From Herbaspirillum sp. LeCh32-8 (GTDB lineage Bacteria > Pseudomonadota > Gammaproteobacteria > Burkholderiales > Burkholderiaceae_D): a DNA stretch of 64,000 nucleotides. The position numbers were made by a program, and so were the translations under genes. Below are positions 10,226-18,619 of this stretch, piece by piece. Positions within the stretch are counted from its first letter, which is position 1, and each line of letters starts with the position of its first letter. A model generated the notes under the pieces. It did not search any database and was not told where the DNA came from. It was given only the letters and a program-made list of their open reading frames with translations. The stretch lies in the NCBI RefSeq assembly GCF_017814915.1, contig NZ_JAGIPZ010000006.1:1-64000 (forward strand), written 5' to 3'.

Positions 10226-10509
10226 GGTTGAAGGCGGGCGCGCGACGCGACCCGCTGGTATCGGTGGAATTGCCGCCATTATGCCCCGAAAGCGCGCATC
10301 GTACCGGCCTTGCGGACGCGGCCCGGGACAACATCACTTAACAATCGCTGATCTTTGTTTGCCGGCATTTACATCGGATTAACCGCCGCTTACGCGGTAG
10401 TCGAACATCATCCGCTCACGAGCCGCCGCGTATTACGCCTGCGTATTCTTTGCGGCCGCTCGCCGCGCCGGGCATCCAGTCCGGCCGTCCATTCCGGGGG
10501 GGTGCCGCC

Positions 10510-11175
10510 ATGAAGTTCCAATACCGTCTGACCGGCGCCTGCGCGCTGGCCGCCGCGCTCTGCGCCTGCACCAGCCCCGCACCGATGGTGAACGGGCCGA
10601 CCAGCGTGCGACCGTCCTATCCGGTGGCCAACGTGGAGAACAACGGCGCCATCTTCCGCGTCTCCAGCGCGCAGCTGTTCGAGGAACCGACCAGTTACAA
10701 CGTCGGCGACATCATCAAGATCGACATCTCCGAATCCATCAGCAGCAGCAACAAGGCGGCCACCAACAACAGCCGCGACACCGCGCTCACGCAAAAGGGC
10801 CCGGGCTCGGATGCGCCGCTGGGCGGCCTGTTCACCAAGCTCTACGACGCCAACTATTCGGCCTCCGGCAGCAACACCTTCAAGGGCTCCGGCGACAGCA
10901 GCAACACCAACACCATGACCGGCACGCTGATGGTCTCCATCGTCGAGGTGCTGCCCAACCGCAACCTGGTGGTGGCCGGCGAAAAGCGCATCGGCGTGAA
11001 CGGCAACATCAATACTCTGCGCTTCTCCGGCGTGGTGCGCACGCGCGACATCCGCGGCGGCATCGTGGCCTCCTCCAACGTGGCCGATGCGCGCCTGGAG
11101 CAAGTCGGCGGCGGCTCGATCGCCGACGCCAGCACCGACACCAACTTCTTCCGTCGCCTGCTGACCATCTGGTAA
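10510..11175 (+). CDS. flgH: FlgH-like flagellar L-ring lipoprotein
   Basis: A 221-residue lipoprotein: MKFQYR start, hydrophobic stretch and lipobox-like LCAC near residues 16-19. The FlgH fold signatures are present though diverged: GAIFRVSSAQLFEE (FlgH: GSIFQ...LFEDRRA), NVGDIIKIDISE, VEVLPNRNLVVAGEKRIGVN, LRFSGVVRTRDI and VADARLEQVGGG. FlgH assembles the outer-membrane L-ring bushing of the flagellar rod. The start is the ATG after a GGGGGGG tract at 10497-10503. It stands alone: no flgI, flgG or flgJ is near, so it is either a relocated gene or a member of a second, lateral-type set. The middle is low-complexity (Ser/Asn/Gly), looser than in canonical FlgH. Confidence 0.75.
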   Translation: MKFQYRLTGACALAAALCACTSPAPMVNGPTSVRPSYPVANVENNGAIFRVSSAQLFEEPTSYNVGDIIKIDISESISSSNKAATNNSRDTALTQKGPGSDAPLGGLFTKLYDANYSASGSNTFKGSGDSSNTNTMTGTLMVSIVEVLPNRNLVVAGEKRIGVNGNINTLRFSGVVRTRDIRGGIVASSNVADARLEQVGGGSIADASTDTNFFRRLLTIW

Positions 11176-11231
11176 TCGGGCGCAAGCGCCGCCGCACGGC
11201 AGGATCGTTGCGGCGGCGGCGGGCACAAAAC

Positions 11232-11260
11232 AAAAACGGCAACCGAGGTTGCCGTTTTTT
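11232..11260. terminator. Bidirectional terminator after flgH
   Basis: Hairpin AAAAACGGCAACC / GGTTGCCGTTTTT with a GA loop and a six-T run. It lies between the convergent flgH-like and Sbal_3080-like genes. Confidence 0.85.
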
Positions 11261-11309
11261 ATGGATCACCCGGACTACCCGGGATATGCCGCAAGCGCGG
11301 TGGCGCTCC

Positions 11310-11888
11310 TCAGTAACCGCCATTCATGCCGCGATTATTGTCCGGCGAATTGTCGGCGATGATGGACGAATTGCCCGGCAGCAGCGCATCGACCAGCGGC
11401 GCCAGCTTCTCGCCGACGGTGGCCCACTTGTCCTGGCCGAAGGAGCCGATGCGATATTGCGCCGAGGCCAGCACGCGGCCGTCGCGTCGCAAGGTCAGCG
11501 AGGCGTAGGTGAGATAGGGAGAGTAGGCGTCGGAAAACACCTTGGTGTCCCATTTGACGTAGCCGGTATACGACATCGTCACCGGGCAGGCCAGCGCCTG
11601 GGTGCCGGCATCGTAGACGCGGCTTTGCACGCCGTGCTTCAACAGCTCGCCCTGCAGGCCCGGCACGAAGTCGGAGAGCGCCACGGCGCCATTCCACTCG
11701 ATGCAGATCTCGCGGATCGGGTCCTTGCTGTAGACGATGGGATTGGCAGGCGGATTGGGTGACATCGACTTCACGCCCGACGCGGCGTAGCCGACCAGAC
11801 TGGCGGCATCGACCAGGGCGCTGGTCGACGTCACGACACAACCCGACAACGCCGGCGCCAGCAATGTAGCAATGATGATGGTGCGCAT
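11310..11888 (-). CDS. Small lipoprotein, Sbal_3080-family-like
   Basis: A 192-residue exported lipoprotein: MRTIIIATLLAPALSGC, with lipobox LSGC and lipidated Cys17. The mature part has the pattern CIEWNG...LQGELLKHGVQSRVYDAG...MSYTGYVKWD...YLTYASLTL, which resembles the Sbal_3080 family of uncharacterised proteobacterial lipoproteins; I recall this family only loosely. The start at 11888 is chosen because it is preceded by GGGGGAG and gives a clean lipoprotein signal; a longer in-frame reading would add 23 residues that mask the signal. The role is unknown. It is convergent with the flgH-like gene. Confidence 0.6.
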   Translation of the reverse strand: MRTIIIATLLAPALSGCVVTSTSALVDAASLVGYAASGVKSMSPNPPANPIVYSKDPIREICIEWNGAVALSDFVPGLQGELLKHGVQSRVYDAGTQALACPVTMSYTGYVKWDTKVFSDAYSPYLTYASLTLRRDGRVLASAQYRIGSFGQDKWATVGEKLAPLVDALLPGNSSIIADNSPDNNRGMNGGY

Positions 11889-12110
11889 GGTAGCTCCCCC
11901 GAGCGGAATCCGCGGTGTCTGCGCTGTATGGAGACAGGATTCCAGGCTGCCCATCATATCCGCGCGGGTTCGGGCGCCAGCCCTGTTTTACCCTGATTTA
12001 CGCAAGCCTCCACAATGCTTTACACCATGGGTGCCTGCGCTTCACACGCGCGCTGCTGGCACAATAGCGGCACGCATGATCCATGCGCCCGATTGCAACC
12101 GGAGACCCCG

Positions 12111-12554
12111 ATGACACGCCTGTTCCCCTCTTCCCTGCTGGCCGCCGCCGCGCTGGCCGGCGTCTGCCTCCACGCGCAGGCCGACACCCTGAAGTCCGAA
12201 GCCGAAGTGCGCACGCTGGCCGACAAGGTCATGGCCCAGGCCGGCGCCGGCCGCACCGATGACGCCTACGGCGCCATGTCGCCCTATTCGCTGATCGACA
12301 TCCGCACGCTGGAGGTCGCGCGCAGCAACGCCCGCAGCTCGCGCATGGCGATCGAAGCGCAAGTGGGAAATTCGGTGGGTTACGAGTTCATCCGTTCGGA
12401 GAAGGTGGGCGACTCGTTGATCAAGCTGACCTACATCGAGAAGACCGAACGCCAGGCGATCCCCTGGCAGTTCATCTTCTACAAGGCCCCGGCAGGCTGG
12501 GGCATCAGCGCCTTCAGCAACGGCGACAACGTCGACGCGTTGTTTGATCGCTGA
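12111..12554 (+). CDS. Small secreted protein of unknown function
   Basis: A 147-residue protein with a clear signal peptide (MTRLFPSSLLAAAALAGVCLHAQA, cleavage near residue 24). The mature chain starts with a helical stretch (KSEAEVRTLADKVMAQAGAGRTDDAYGAM) and ends in strands (LIKLTYIEKTERQAIPWQFIFYKAPAGWGISAF), an alpha-plus-beta layout like NTF2-type or DUF4019-type periplasmic proteins, but I cannot name the family. GGAG lies nine bases before the ATG. It is convergent with dadA, separated by a perfect palindrome. Confidence 0.65.
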   Translation: MTRLFPSSLLAAAALAGVCLHAQADTLKSEAEVRTLADKVMAQAGAGRTDDAYGAMSPYSLIDIRTLEVARSNARSSRMAIEAQVGNSVGYEFIRSEKVGDSLIKLTYIEKTERQAIPWQFIFYKAPAGWGISAFSNGDNVDALFDR

Positions 12555-12569
12555 GCCCCGGGGCTCAGA
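12552..12569. terminator. Perfect palindrome between convergent genes
   Basis: CTGAGCCCCGGGGCTCAG is a perfect 18-base palindrome spanning the stop codon of the upstream gene and the 3' edge of dadA. It has no T-tract, so it is a weak or factor-assisted terminator candidate. Confidence 0.45.
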
Positions 12570-13830
12570 TCACGCGCGCCGGCTCCAGGTCGGCGCTGTC
12601 GATTTCGGTGGCGACGCCGGCGATCTTGTCGGCGATGATGCGGCTGGCGCCGCAGGCGGTGGTCCAGCCGTTGGAGCCGTGGCCGGCGTTGAGCCACAGG
12701 TTGGAGAACGGCGTGGCGCCGATCAGCGGCGCGCCGTCCGGGGTCATCGGACGCAGACCGGCCCAGTATTCGATTTTGGCCATGTCGGCGCCGGCCGGAT
12801 AGAGGTTCTTCAGCGACTTGACGGCGGTGGCGCAATCGCGCGGCGTGACCCGGGTGTCCCAGCTGCCGATCTCGGCGGTGCCGGCGGCGCGGATGTGATT
12901 GCCCATGCGGGTGATCGCCACCTTGTAGTACTCATCCATCACGCCGCTGCGCGGCGCGCCGGCCGGGTCGGCCACCGGCACCGTGATGGCGTAGCCCTTG
13001 ACCGGGTAGATCGGCAGGTTCAGGCCCAGCGGCTTCATCATCGGCACCGAGGCCGAGGCGCAGGCCACCACGTAGGCATCGGCATGCAGCGTGCCGGCGC
13101 TGGTGCGCACGCCGCTCACCTTGCCGCCGGCCACTTCGATGCCCTCGACATTGGTCGACAGGCGGAACTCCACCCCATGCGCCTGCAGCCACGCCGCCAG
13201 CGCGCGCGCGAACAGCGGGCAGTTGCCGGTCTCGTCCATGGGCAGCAGCAGGCCGCCCTTCAACTCGCCGCGTGCGGCATGCAGACCCGGGTCGAAGGCC
13301 ACGCAGCCGTCGGCGTCCAGCAGCTCGAAGGGCACGCCGGCCTCGGCCAGCACCTTGGTCGACAGGCTGGCGTTGTCCACGCCCTCCTGGGTGCGGAACA
13401 GTTGCAGGTTGCCGCCGGTGGTCTGCTCGTAGCGGATGTTGAGGCGCTCGCGGATCTGCTTCAACTGGCCGTGGCTGTACCGCGCCAGGCGGCCCATGCG
13501 CGCCTTGTTGACGGCGTAGCGCTCGGGCGTGCATTGCGCCAGGAAGGTCTTCAGCCATTTCCACTGGTGCGCATCCATGCGCGGCGTGAAGCGCAGCGCC
13601 GCCTCCACGCCCAGCCAGCTCTGCACCGACCACTTCAGCGACTTGGCCGGCATGCCCGGCGCCGCCCACGGGGTGGCGTAGGACGGGCAGACATGGCCGG
13701 CGTTGCCGACGCTGGTCTCGGCCGCCACTTCGGCGCGGCGCTCGACTACGGTGACTTCATGACCGCGCTCGCGGAGGAAATAGGCGGTGGTGACGCCGAC
13801 GATGCCGGCGCCCAGCACGATGATGCGCAT
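12565..13830 (-). CDS. dadA: D-amino-acid dehydrogenase, small subunit (DadA family)
   Basis: An FAD-dependent DAO-family enzyme that oxidatively deaminates D-amino acids to 2-oxo acids, passing electrons to the respiratory chain. It has 421 residues, the usual DadA length. The N-terminal dinucleotide fold VLGAGIVGVTTAYFL (residues 5-19) is followed by the DadA signature ETSVGNAGHVCPSYATPWAAPG near residues 38-59. The C-terminal FAD-contact segment is WAGLRPMTPDGAPLIG...NLWLNAGHGSNGW. It is followed in sequence by an SDR gene on the same strand (26-base gap, the SDR gene being upstream) and is divergent from an amino-acid ABC transporter, suggesting uptake and catabolism of an amino acid. Many genomes carry several dadA paralogues, so the substrate is open. 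Confidence 0.85.
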   Translation of the reverse strand: MRIIVLGAGIVGVTTAYFLRERGHEVTVVERRAEVAAETSVGNAGHVCPSYATPWAAPGMPAKSLKWSVQSWLGVEAALRFTPRMDAHQWKWLKTFLAQCTPERYAVNKARMGRLARYSHGQLKQIRERLNIRYEQTTGGNLQLFRTQEGVDNASLSTKVLAEAGVPFELLDADGCVAFDPGLHAARGELKGGLLLPMDETGNCPLFARALAAWLQAHGVEFRLSTNVEGIEVAGGKVSGVRTSAGTLHADAYVVACASASVPMMKPLGLNLPIYPVKGYAITVPVADPAGAPRSGVMDEYYKVAITRMGNHIRAAGTAEIGSWDTRVTPRDCATAVKSLKNLYPAGADMAKIEYWAGLRPMTPDGAPLIGATPFSNLWLNAGHGSNGWTTACGASRIIADKIAGVATEIDSADLEPARVI

Positions 13831-13856
13831 GGTGTTGTTCTGGTGTTGGTGAAGGT

Positions 13857-14648
13857 TTAAAGAGTCAGACCGCCGTCGACATGCCAGACCTGGCCGGTCA
13901 CGTAGGACGCGGCGGGACTGAGCAGGAAGGCAATGACGTTGGCGATGTCTTGCGGCTGCCCCAGGCGGCGCAGCGGAATACGATCCAGCGCGGCCTGCCA
14001 GGCGGCGGGGTCAATGGCGGACTTGGCCGGGTCGCTCTTCTGCACGTAGCCGGGCGCCACCGCGTTGACGGTGACGTTGGCCGGCGCCAGCTGCACCGCC
14101 AGCGACTTGACCAGCGCCTCGATGCCGGCCTTGGCCGCGGCCGAGGCCGGGAAGCCCGACTCGCCCAAGCGAAACACGTGCGCCACGAAGGAGCTGACCG
14201 CCACCACACGGCCGTCGCCGGAGGCCTGCAGCGCGTCCTTGCAGGCGGTGGTCAGGCGGAAGAAGCCCGACAGCAAGGCCTCCAGCGAACGCGACCAGTC
14301 GGCGTCGGACAATTCACCGATGCGCTTCCTGTCGGCGAAGCCGGCATTGGCCACCAGCGCGTCAAGGCGACCGAACTCGCGCAGCGCGGTGTCGCGCAGG
14401 GTCGCCGCGGTGGCAGGATCGGCCATGTCGCCCAGCGCGGTCACGCACTGCGCGCCCTGGTCGCGGCAGAGCCGGGCCACAGCCTGCAGCTCGGCTGAAT
14501 CGCCGCGCGCATGCAGCACCAGCGCCACGCCGGGCGCGGCCGCGCTGGCAGCCACCGCTGCGCCGATGCCGCGCGCCGCGCCCGTAATGAGGATGACGCG
14601 CCGGCGCTCGCCGGCGGGAACAACTGAAGAGGAGGAAACCTGGCTCAT
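13857..14648 (-). CDS. SDR-family oxidoreductase with altered catalytic Tyr
   Basis: A 263-residue short-chain dehydrogenase. The cofactor motif TGAARGIG is at residues 22-29, NAG at 101-103, and the C-terminal [21 protein letters not shown]...[12 protein letters not shown] is typical of classical SDRs. The catalytic Tyr of YxxxK is missing: the segment reads [10 protein letters not shown], giving Ser169-x3-Lys173, with the preceding catalytic Ser at 152/153 kept. The codon is TCG, two changes away from Tyr. I use the ATG at 14648 because the upstream in-frame start at 14678 is a TTG without a ribosome site. It precedes dadA in an operon and is divergent from the ABC permease gene. Activity as a dehydrogenase is doubtful. 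Confidence 0.8.
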   Translation of the reverse strand: MSQVSSSSVVPAGERRRVILITGAARGIGAAVAASAAAPGVALVLHARGDSAELQAVARLCRDQGAQCVTALGDMADPATAATLRDTALREFGRLDALVANAGFADRKRIGELSDADWSRSLEALLSGFFRLTTACKDALQASGDGRVVAVSSFVAHVFRLGESGFPASAAAKAGIEALVKSLAVQLAPANVTVNAVAPGYVQKSDPAKSAIDPAAWQAALDRIPLRRLGQPQDIANVIAFLLSPAASYVTGQVWHVDGGLTL

Positions 14649-15027
14649 GGTCTGGTCTGGAAATGGAGGCTTTCCCAAGGCTCGGGAAAGCGTGCGCCCC
14701 GCACCGGTACAGGCGCGGCGCCAAGTCCGCTATTTTAGCCAAAGGCCGTTGCGCGTGGGCGTTGGCGCGACACCGGAGGCCATCCGGCGTGGCCGCGCGC
14801 GGCGGTTCTCCATTACAATTGCCGGGTTCGCGGGTTGCAAGCCATGCAATCCTTATAAAAAATATCCGTGCCCTTCCCCATGACTTCCGACATTCGTCCG
14901 CACCGGCGGCCCGCCGCCGATGGCGCAGACCGTGGCGGCGCGGCATGGATCATGCTTGCACAACCCGCATCCCGCCTGTTCGGACCGGCATCCCGGTCCA
15001 CTGAATCGTATTGAAGGAAAACCGCAG

Positions 15028-15693
15028 ATGTATCAATGGGACTTCGGCTCGCTCTGGCAATTCAGGAGCATCATCGGAATCGGCTTCGTCTACACGCTCT
15101 CCTATACCGTGGCGTGTATCGCACTGGGCTTGCTGGTCGGCCTGGTGGTCGGCCTGGGCCGGCTGTCTTCTAACCCGTTCATCTCCGGCCCGCTGCGCGC
15201 CTTCGTCGAGGTGTTCCGCTGCACCCCGGTGCTGGTGCAACTGGTGTGGTTCTACTACGCGCTGCCGGTGCTGCTGGGCATTGAAATGTCGGCCGGCACC
15301 GCGGCCATGCTGTCGCTGGCCCTGTACGGCGGCGCCTTTTATTCTGAAATCATCCGCGGCGGCATCGTCTCGCTCGACATCGGCCAGTCCGAAGCCGGCT
15401 GGGCGCTGGGCATGACGCGCTTCCAGCTGATGAAGCGCGTGATTTTGCCGCAGGCCTTCAAGCGCATGACGCCGCCGCTGGTGAACCAGTCCATCATGCA
15501 GCTGAAGAACACCTCGCTGCTGTCGGTGCTGGCCGTGCCCGACCTGCTGTACCAGGGCCAGATCATCGCCCACGAGACCTACCGTCCGCTGGAGATCTAC
15601 ACGCTGGTGGCGATCATCTACTTCGTGATCCTGCTGCCGGCCACCATCTGGGCCAAGCGCCTGGAAGCCCGCCTGACGGCACAGCACGGTTAA
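15028..15693 (+). CDS. Polar amino-acid ABC transporter permease (HisMQ/GlnP type)
   Basis: A 221-residue inner-membrane permease of the PAAT class. Helices include IIGIGFVYTLSYTVACIALG and LVGLVVGLG. The signature RAFVEVFRCTPVLVQLVWFYYALP and the EAA loop EAGWALGMTRFQLMKRVILPQAFKRMTP, which docks the ATPase, are intact. The start is the ATG after AAGGA at 15014. It lies 12 bases before the ATPase gene in the same operon. No binding protein or second permease is next to it; the nearest PAAT binding protein lies beyond the fimbrial island (21601-22446) and is a plausible partner. Confidence 0.88.
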   Translation: MYQWDFGSLWQFRSIIGIGFVYTLSYTVACIALGLLVGLVVGLGRLSSNPFISGPLRAFVEVFRCTPVLVQLVWFYYALPVLLGIEMSAGTAAMLSLALYGGAFYSEIIRGGIVSLDIGQSEAGWALGMTRFQLMKRVILPQAFKRMTPPLVNQSIMQLKNTSLLSVLAVPDLLYQGQIIAHETYRPLEIYTLVAIIYFVILLPATIWAKRLEARLTAQHG

Positions 15694-15705
15694 GGAACGG
15701 AATAG

Positions 15706-16473
15706 ATGATGAGCAACAACGCGATGATCCAGATCAGCAATCTCAAGAAGGCCTTCGGCGAGCACGTGGTGCTGAAGGACATTTCCATTCAGATCGACAA
15801 GGGCAGCGTGGTCGCAATGATCGGGCCGTCCGGCTCGGGCAAGTCGACCCTGCTGCGCTGCCTGAACCTCCTGACCGTGCCCGACTTCGGCACGGTGCGC
15901 ATCGGCGAGCGTCACTTCGAGTTCGACGGCAAGAAGTCGCGCCTGCCCAAGGACAAGGAACTGGCGGGCTTTCGCGCCCGTACCGGCATGGTGTTCCAGC
16001 ACTTCAACCTGTTCCCGCACATGACTGCGGTCGAGAACGTGATGGAAGGTATGGTCACCGTGCAGCGCGTGCCCAAGGCCGAGGCGCGCCAGCGCGCCAT
16101 GGCGCTGCTGCAAAAGGTGGGCCTGGCCGAGCGCGCCGACATGTACCCGCAAAAGCTCTCGGGCGGCCAGAAGCAACGCATCGCCATCGCCCGCGCGCTG
16201 GCCATGCAGCCGGACGTGATGCTGTTCGACGAAGCCACCTCGGCGCTCGATCCCGAGCTGGTGGGCGAGGTATTGAACGTCATCCGCGGCCTCGCGGCCG
16301 ACGGCATGACCATGATCCTGGTGACGCACGAGATCGCCTTCGCGCGCGAAGTGGCCGACCAGGTGGTGTTCATGCGCGACGGCGTGGTGGTGGAAGCCGG
16401 CCCGCCGTCGCAGGTCATCGACAACCCGCAGCAAGCCGCGACCCAGGCGTTCCTGGCGCGCTTTAATGGCTAA
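15706..16473 (+). CDS. Polar amino-acid ABC transporter ATPase (GlnQ/HisP type)
   Basis: A 255-residue ATPase. Walker A GPSGSGKST lies near residues 42-50, the Q-loop is in MVFQHFNLFPHMTA, the ABC signature is LSGGQKQR, Walker B is VMLFDEATSALDPEL and the switch His is in LVTHEIAF. The order and the length match GlnQ-type subunits of amino-acid importers. It is cotranscribed with the permease upstream, and the Lrp-type regulator gene begins 21 bases downstream, so all three probably form one transcription unit. Confidence 0.9.
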   Translation: MMSNNAMIQISNLKKAFGEHVVLKDISIQIDKGSVVAMIGPSGSGKSTLLRCLNLLTVPDFGTVRIGERHFEFDGKKSRLPKDKELAGFRARTGMVFQHFNLFPHMTAVENVMEGMVTVQRVPKAEARQRAMALLQKVGLAERADMYPQKLSGGQKQRIAIARALAMQPDVMLFDEATSALDPELVGEVLNVIRGLAADGMTMILVTHEIAFAREVADQVVFMRDGVVVEAGPPSQVIDNPQQAATQAFLARFNG

Positions 16474-16494
16474 GCCGGCCAGCGCCACGCCAAT

Positions 16495-16941
16495 ATGAAA
16501 ACCCGGCTCGACACCCTGGACCAGACCGATCGCGAACTGATCGCGCTGTTGCAGGTGTCGGCGCGCGAAAGCGTGGCCAACCTAGCGCGCAAGCTGGGCG
16601 TGGCGCGCACCACCGTGGTCGCGCGCCTGGCCCGGCTGGAAAAGAACGGCATCATCGCCGGCTACACCGTCAAACTGGGCCAGGAAGTCACCGACAACGC
16701 GCTGCGCGCCTACGTCGGCATCACCGTCGAAGCCAAGGCCGCGCCGATGGTATTGAAGCGCTTCAAGCGCATGCCCGAGATCGAACTGCTGTGCTCGGTC
16801 TCCGGCGAGTTCGACTACGTCGCCTGGCTGCGCGCCGCCTCCCCCGAACGCCTCGACCAGCTGCTCGACGAAATCGGCGAGATCGACGGCGTCACCCGCA
16901 CCACCACCTCCATCGTGCTGTCGCGCAAGATCGAGCGCTGA
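16495..16941 (+). CDS. Lrp/AsnC-family transcriptional regulator
   Basis: A 148-residue regulator: N-terminal helix-turn-helix (LDQTDRELIALLQVSARESVANLARKLGVARTTVVARLARLE, residues 8-50) and C-terminal RAM/ligand domain (about 65-148, ALRAYVGITVEAKAAP ... GEFDYVAWLRA). These proteins sense amino acids and control their transport or catabolism. Its place directly behind the amino-acid permease/ATPase pair suggests local control of that operon and perhaps of dadA. The last 50 bases of the gene are found again at 18511-18560, which marks a duplication border. Confidence 0.88.
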   Translation: MKTRLDTLDQTDRELIALLQVSARESVANLARKLGVARTTVVARLARLEKNGIIAGYTVKLGQEVTDNALRAYVGITVEAKAAPMVLKRFKRMPEIELLCSVSGEFDYVAWLRAASPERLDQLLDEIGEIDGVTRTTTSIVLSRKIER

Positions 16942-17028
16942 GCTTAAGCAAGGCTCCATCGGCGCCCCGGCCGACGTCATTGCACGGATGACATCGCGGG
17001 CCGGGCTTGCGTTCGAAAAAATCGGGCG

Positions 17029-17050
17029 TTTCAGACTATTCCTATAGTCC
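17029..17050. promoter_or_regulatory. Fimbrial upstream element, copy 1 (perfect inverted repeat)
   Basis: TTTCAGACTATTCCTATAGTCC contains GACTAT-TCCT-ATAGTC, a perfect six-base inverted repeat with a four-base spacer, about 60 bases before the first adhesin gene. Related elements occur at 18598 and 20350, each upstream of a fimbria-associated ORF. It resembles a response-regulator (LuxR-type) box; the binding protein is unknown. Confidence 0.5.
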
Positions 17051-17107
17051 GGCGGGGGGCACCTCTCTAGCATGCAGTTCTTCACATCTACATATTGGAA
17101 GAACGCC

Positions 17108-18373
17108 ATGTTCTCTTCTCTTCTCCATCTAATTGGCCGGTTGCACCGGTTGGCCTGGCTGGCCGGCGCCCTTGCTCTGTTGTGCCTGGCCGCAGGCAGC
17201 GCCCGCGCGGGGCGATATCTGGCGGGGTTGCTTATTTCCACCCTGTCGTTGAAAACAGGCAAAACATGTTCTGCCGCCGTCAAGAAAGATGGTGTGACCT
17301 CCTCAAAGCAAATCTGGCGGTGGGTATTGGGCTTGGCGGGGGCATGTATGTACGCGCAGATAGCACTGGCTGGGAATTGCACAGCTATCAGACTTAATGT
17401 TGATCCTTCTGGTCCTGTTGGTCTTCCAATCACCAATGGGGTGAGTTCAACACTTATACCGATACGAATTACTGTGACTGGAGACGAGGCGCCGGGAACG
17501 GTGCTTGGGATTTCTACGCAAACAGCTACGACAGCTCAGCGACTCAGGTGCACAAATACCCCTGTCGCGAGTGGGCTAACCGGCATTGTAGCGGGGCAGC
17601 CGTCAATTTCCGTGGGAGGATGGAATGTCTTGCCGACTGATGTGCCAGGAATAGGCTTTTCTATTGCCACTACGGGGCATGAATCAGGCATAAAGTCTTA
17701 TCCACTGGATACTGATGGGGCTAACGGTGAAATCTTCACTAGTCTTACAGGAACAGGGATTGGGCGTCCCTTTACATTGCGCATCATTCGTATTCCAGGA
17801 ACAATTCCAGAAGGCGTGAGCCGTATACCCGGGGCGGAGCCGTTTATGGGAAGTTGGGTCGCGGGTGACAACAAGCAGTCCGTATACAATTTCTCAGGAG
17901 CGGTAGTTATTACCAAGCAGGCGAGTACCTGCCAACTAAGCTTCTCTCCGTCGTCGTCTGTCAACTTCGGGGTAATACCGCAATCCAAGTTGGCAACCGC
18001 TAATAATAGCGGCCGTTCTGACTTGAAATTCGTATCGCTACAACTGACGAATTGTTCCCGTTCCGTCACCTCCTATAGTTACTCGTTTTCTATCAGCGGC
18101 AGCAGCAGCGCTGTGGGCGCTGCCTGTAATGGCACACTAAGCAATGCTGCAACGGACAGCACGGGCGCAAAAGGAGTCGGCATTCAATTGGGGACGAATG
18201 ATTCAACAGGTTTCACGCCTATTTGCTGGAACAGGACAGTCTCACAGAATATTACCGCTACTACGGGGCCAATTACGGTGGTTAATCTGGCCACCGCGCT
18301 GATAGGTTTAGGTCAACCTATCAGCGCGGGGAATGTCATTGGCCGGGCGCTCGCCACTGTCAATTACAATTAA
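17108..18373 (+). CDS. Fimbrial tip adhesin-like protein (FimH/MrkD-type), tandem signal-like segments
   Basis: The mature part starting at GNCTAIRL is a two-domain fimbrial adhesin: a lectin-like N-terminal domain (VLPTDVPGIGFSIATTG, SYPLDTDG, LRIIRIPGTIPEG) and a C-terminal pilin domain (STCQLSFSPSSSVNFG ... VIGRALATVNYN) ending in the aromatic-containing donor-strand tail. It shares VPGIGxSIA, GLKSYPLDxDG and LRLIRIPGTxPxG motifs with the adhesin at 20454. The N-terminus is odd: one signal-peptide-like segment after the ATG at 17108 (LAGALALLCLAAGSARA), about 40 unrelated residues, then a second (WVLGLAGACMYAQIALAG). I take 17108 because GGAAG precedes it; a GTG at 17294 would give a conventional single-signal protein. 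The coding region is AT-richer than its neighbours, suggesting transfer. Confidence 0.65.
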   Translation: MFSSLLHLIGRLHRLAWLAGALALLCLAAGSARAGRYLAGLLISTLSLKTGKTCSAAVKKDGVTSSKQIWRWVLGLAGACMYAQIALAGNCTAIRLNVDPSGPVGLPITNGVSSTLIPIRITVTGDEAPGTVLGISTQTATTAQRLRCTNTPVASGLTGIVAGQPSISVGGWNVLPTDVPGIGFSIATTGHESGIKSYPLDTDGANGEIFTSLTGTGIGRPFTLRIIRIPGTIPEGVSRIPGAEPFMGSWVAGDNKQSVYNFSGAVVITKQASTCQLSFSPSSSVNFGVIPQSKLATANNSGRSDLKFVSLQLTNCSRSVTSYSYSFSISGSSSAVGAACNGTLSNAATDSTGAKGVGIQLGTNDSTGFTPICWNRTVSQNITATTGPITVVNLATALIGLGQPISAGNVIGRALATVNYN

Positions 18374-18416
18374 TTTCATCCCGGGTTGAGTACGTTGAAG
18401 CGGTGTCATGTCGCTC

Positions 18417-18452
18417 AAAAAGCCCCGCCACGATCACTCGTGCGGGGCTTTG
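18417..18452. terminator. Terminator after adhesin 1
   Basis: Inverted repeat AAAAAGCCCCGC / GCGGGGCTTT with inner arms ACGA/TCGT, 44 bases after the stop. It is nearly identical to the hairpin at 21543-21576 behind the second adhesin. Confidence 0.8.
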
Positions 18453-18510
18453 CCGTTGAATGTTGCGGACTGCGGCTTAGAACGTGTTGACGATCTGTAG
18501 CGAGTGTCCC

Positions 18511-18560
18511 TCACCCGCGCCACCGCTTCCATCGTGCTGTCGCGCAAGATCGGGCGCTGA
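18511..18560 (+). pseudogene. Duplicated 3' fragment of the lrp-type gene
   Basis: These 50 bases match 16892-16941, the last 16 codons and stop of the Lrp-type gene, with only 4 mismatches. Nothing upstream encodes the rest of the protein. The fragment is followed, as at the parent site, by a GACTAT-type fimbrial promoter element, so gene end plus promoter were duplicated together. Confidence 0.8.
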
Positions 18561-18597
18561 ACACTCGTCGTCCGGCCTCGGCCTATCCTTGCTGCAC

Positions 18598-18619
18598 TTC
18601 CAGACTATTCTCATTGTCC
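18598..18619. promoter_or_regulatory. Fimbrial upstream element, copy 2
   Basis: TTCCAGACTATTCTCATTGTCC aligns with the element at 17029. The inverted repeat GACTAT-N4-ATTGTC has one mismatch. The similarity continues downstream (CGGCG..GCGC..CTAACATG versus CGGCGGGGGGCACC..CTAGCATG). Confidence 0.45.

Noticed and set aside
14950-16488. A 512-codon minus-strand frame
   Set aside because: Antisense to the permease and ATPase genes, both with full motif sets; composition is a His/Gln/Arg-rich shadow.
18453-18500. Remnant of an outer-membrane porin gene (reverse-strand GEGHSLQIVNTF tail)
   Set aside because: Only about 12 codons are open and the homology to any porin cannot be shown by eye; only the flank similarity to 21577-21603 is solid.
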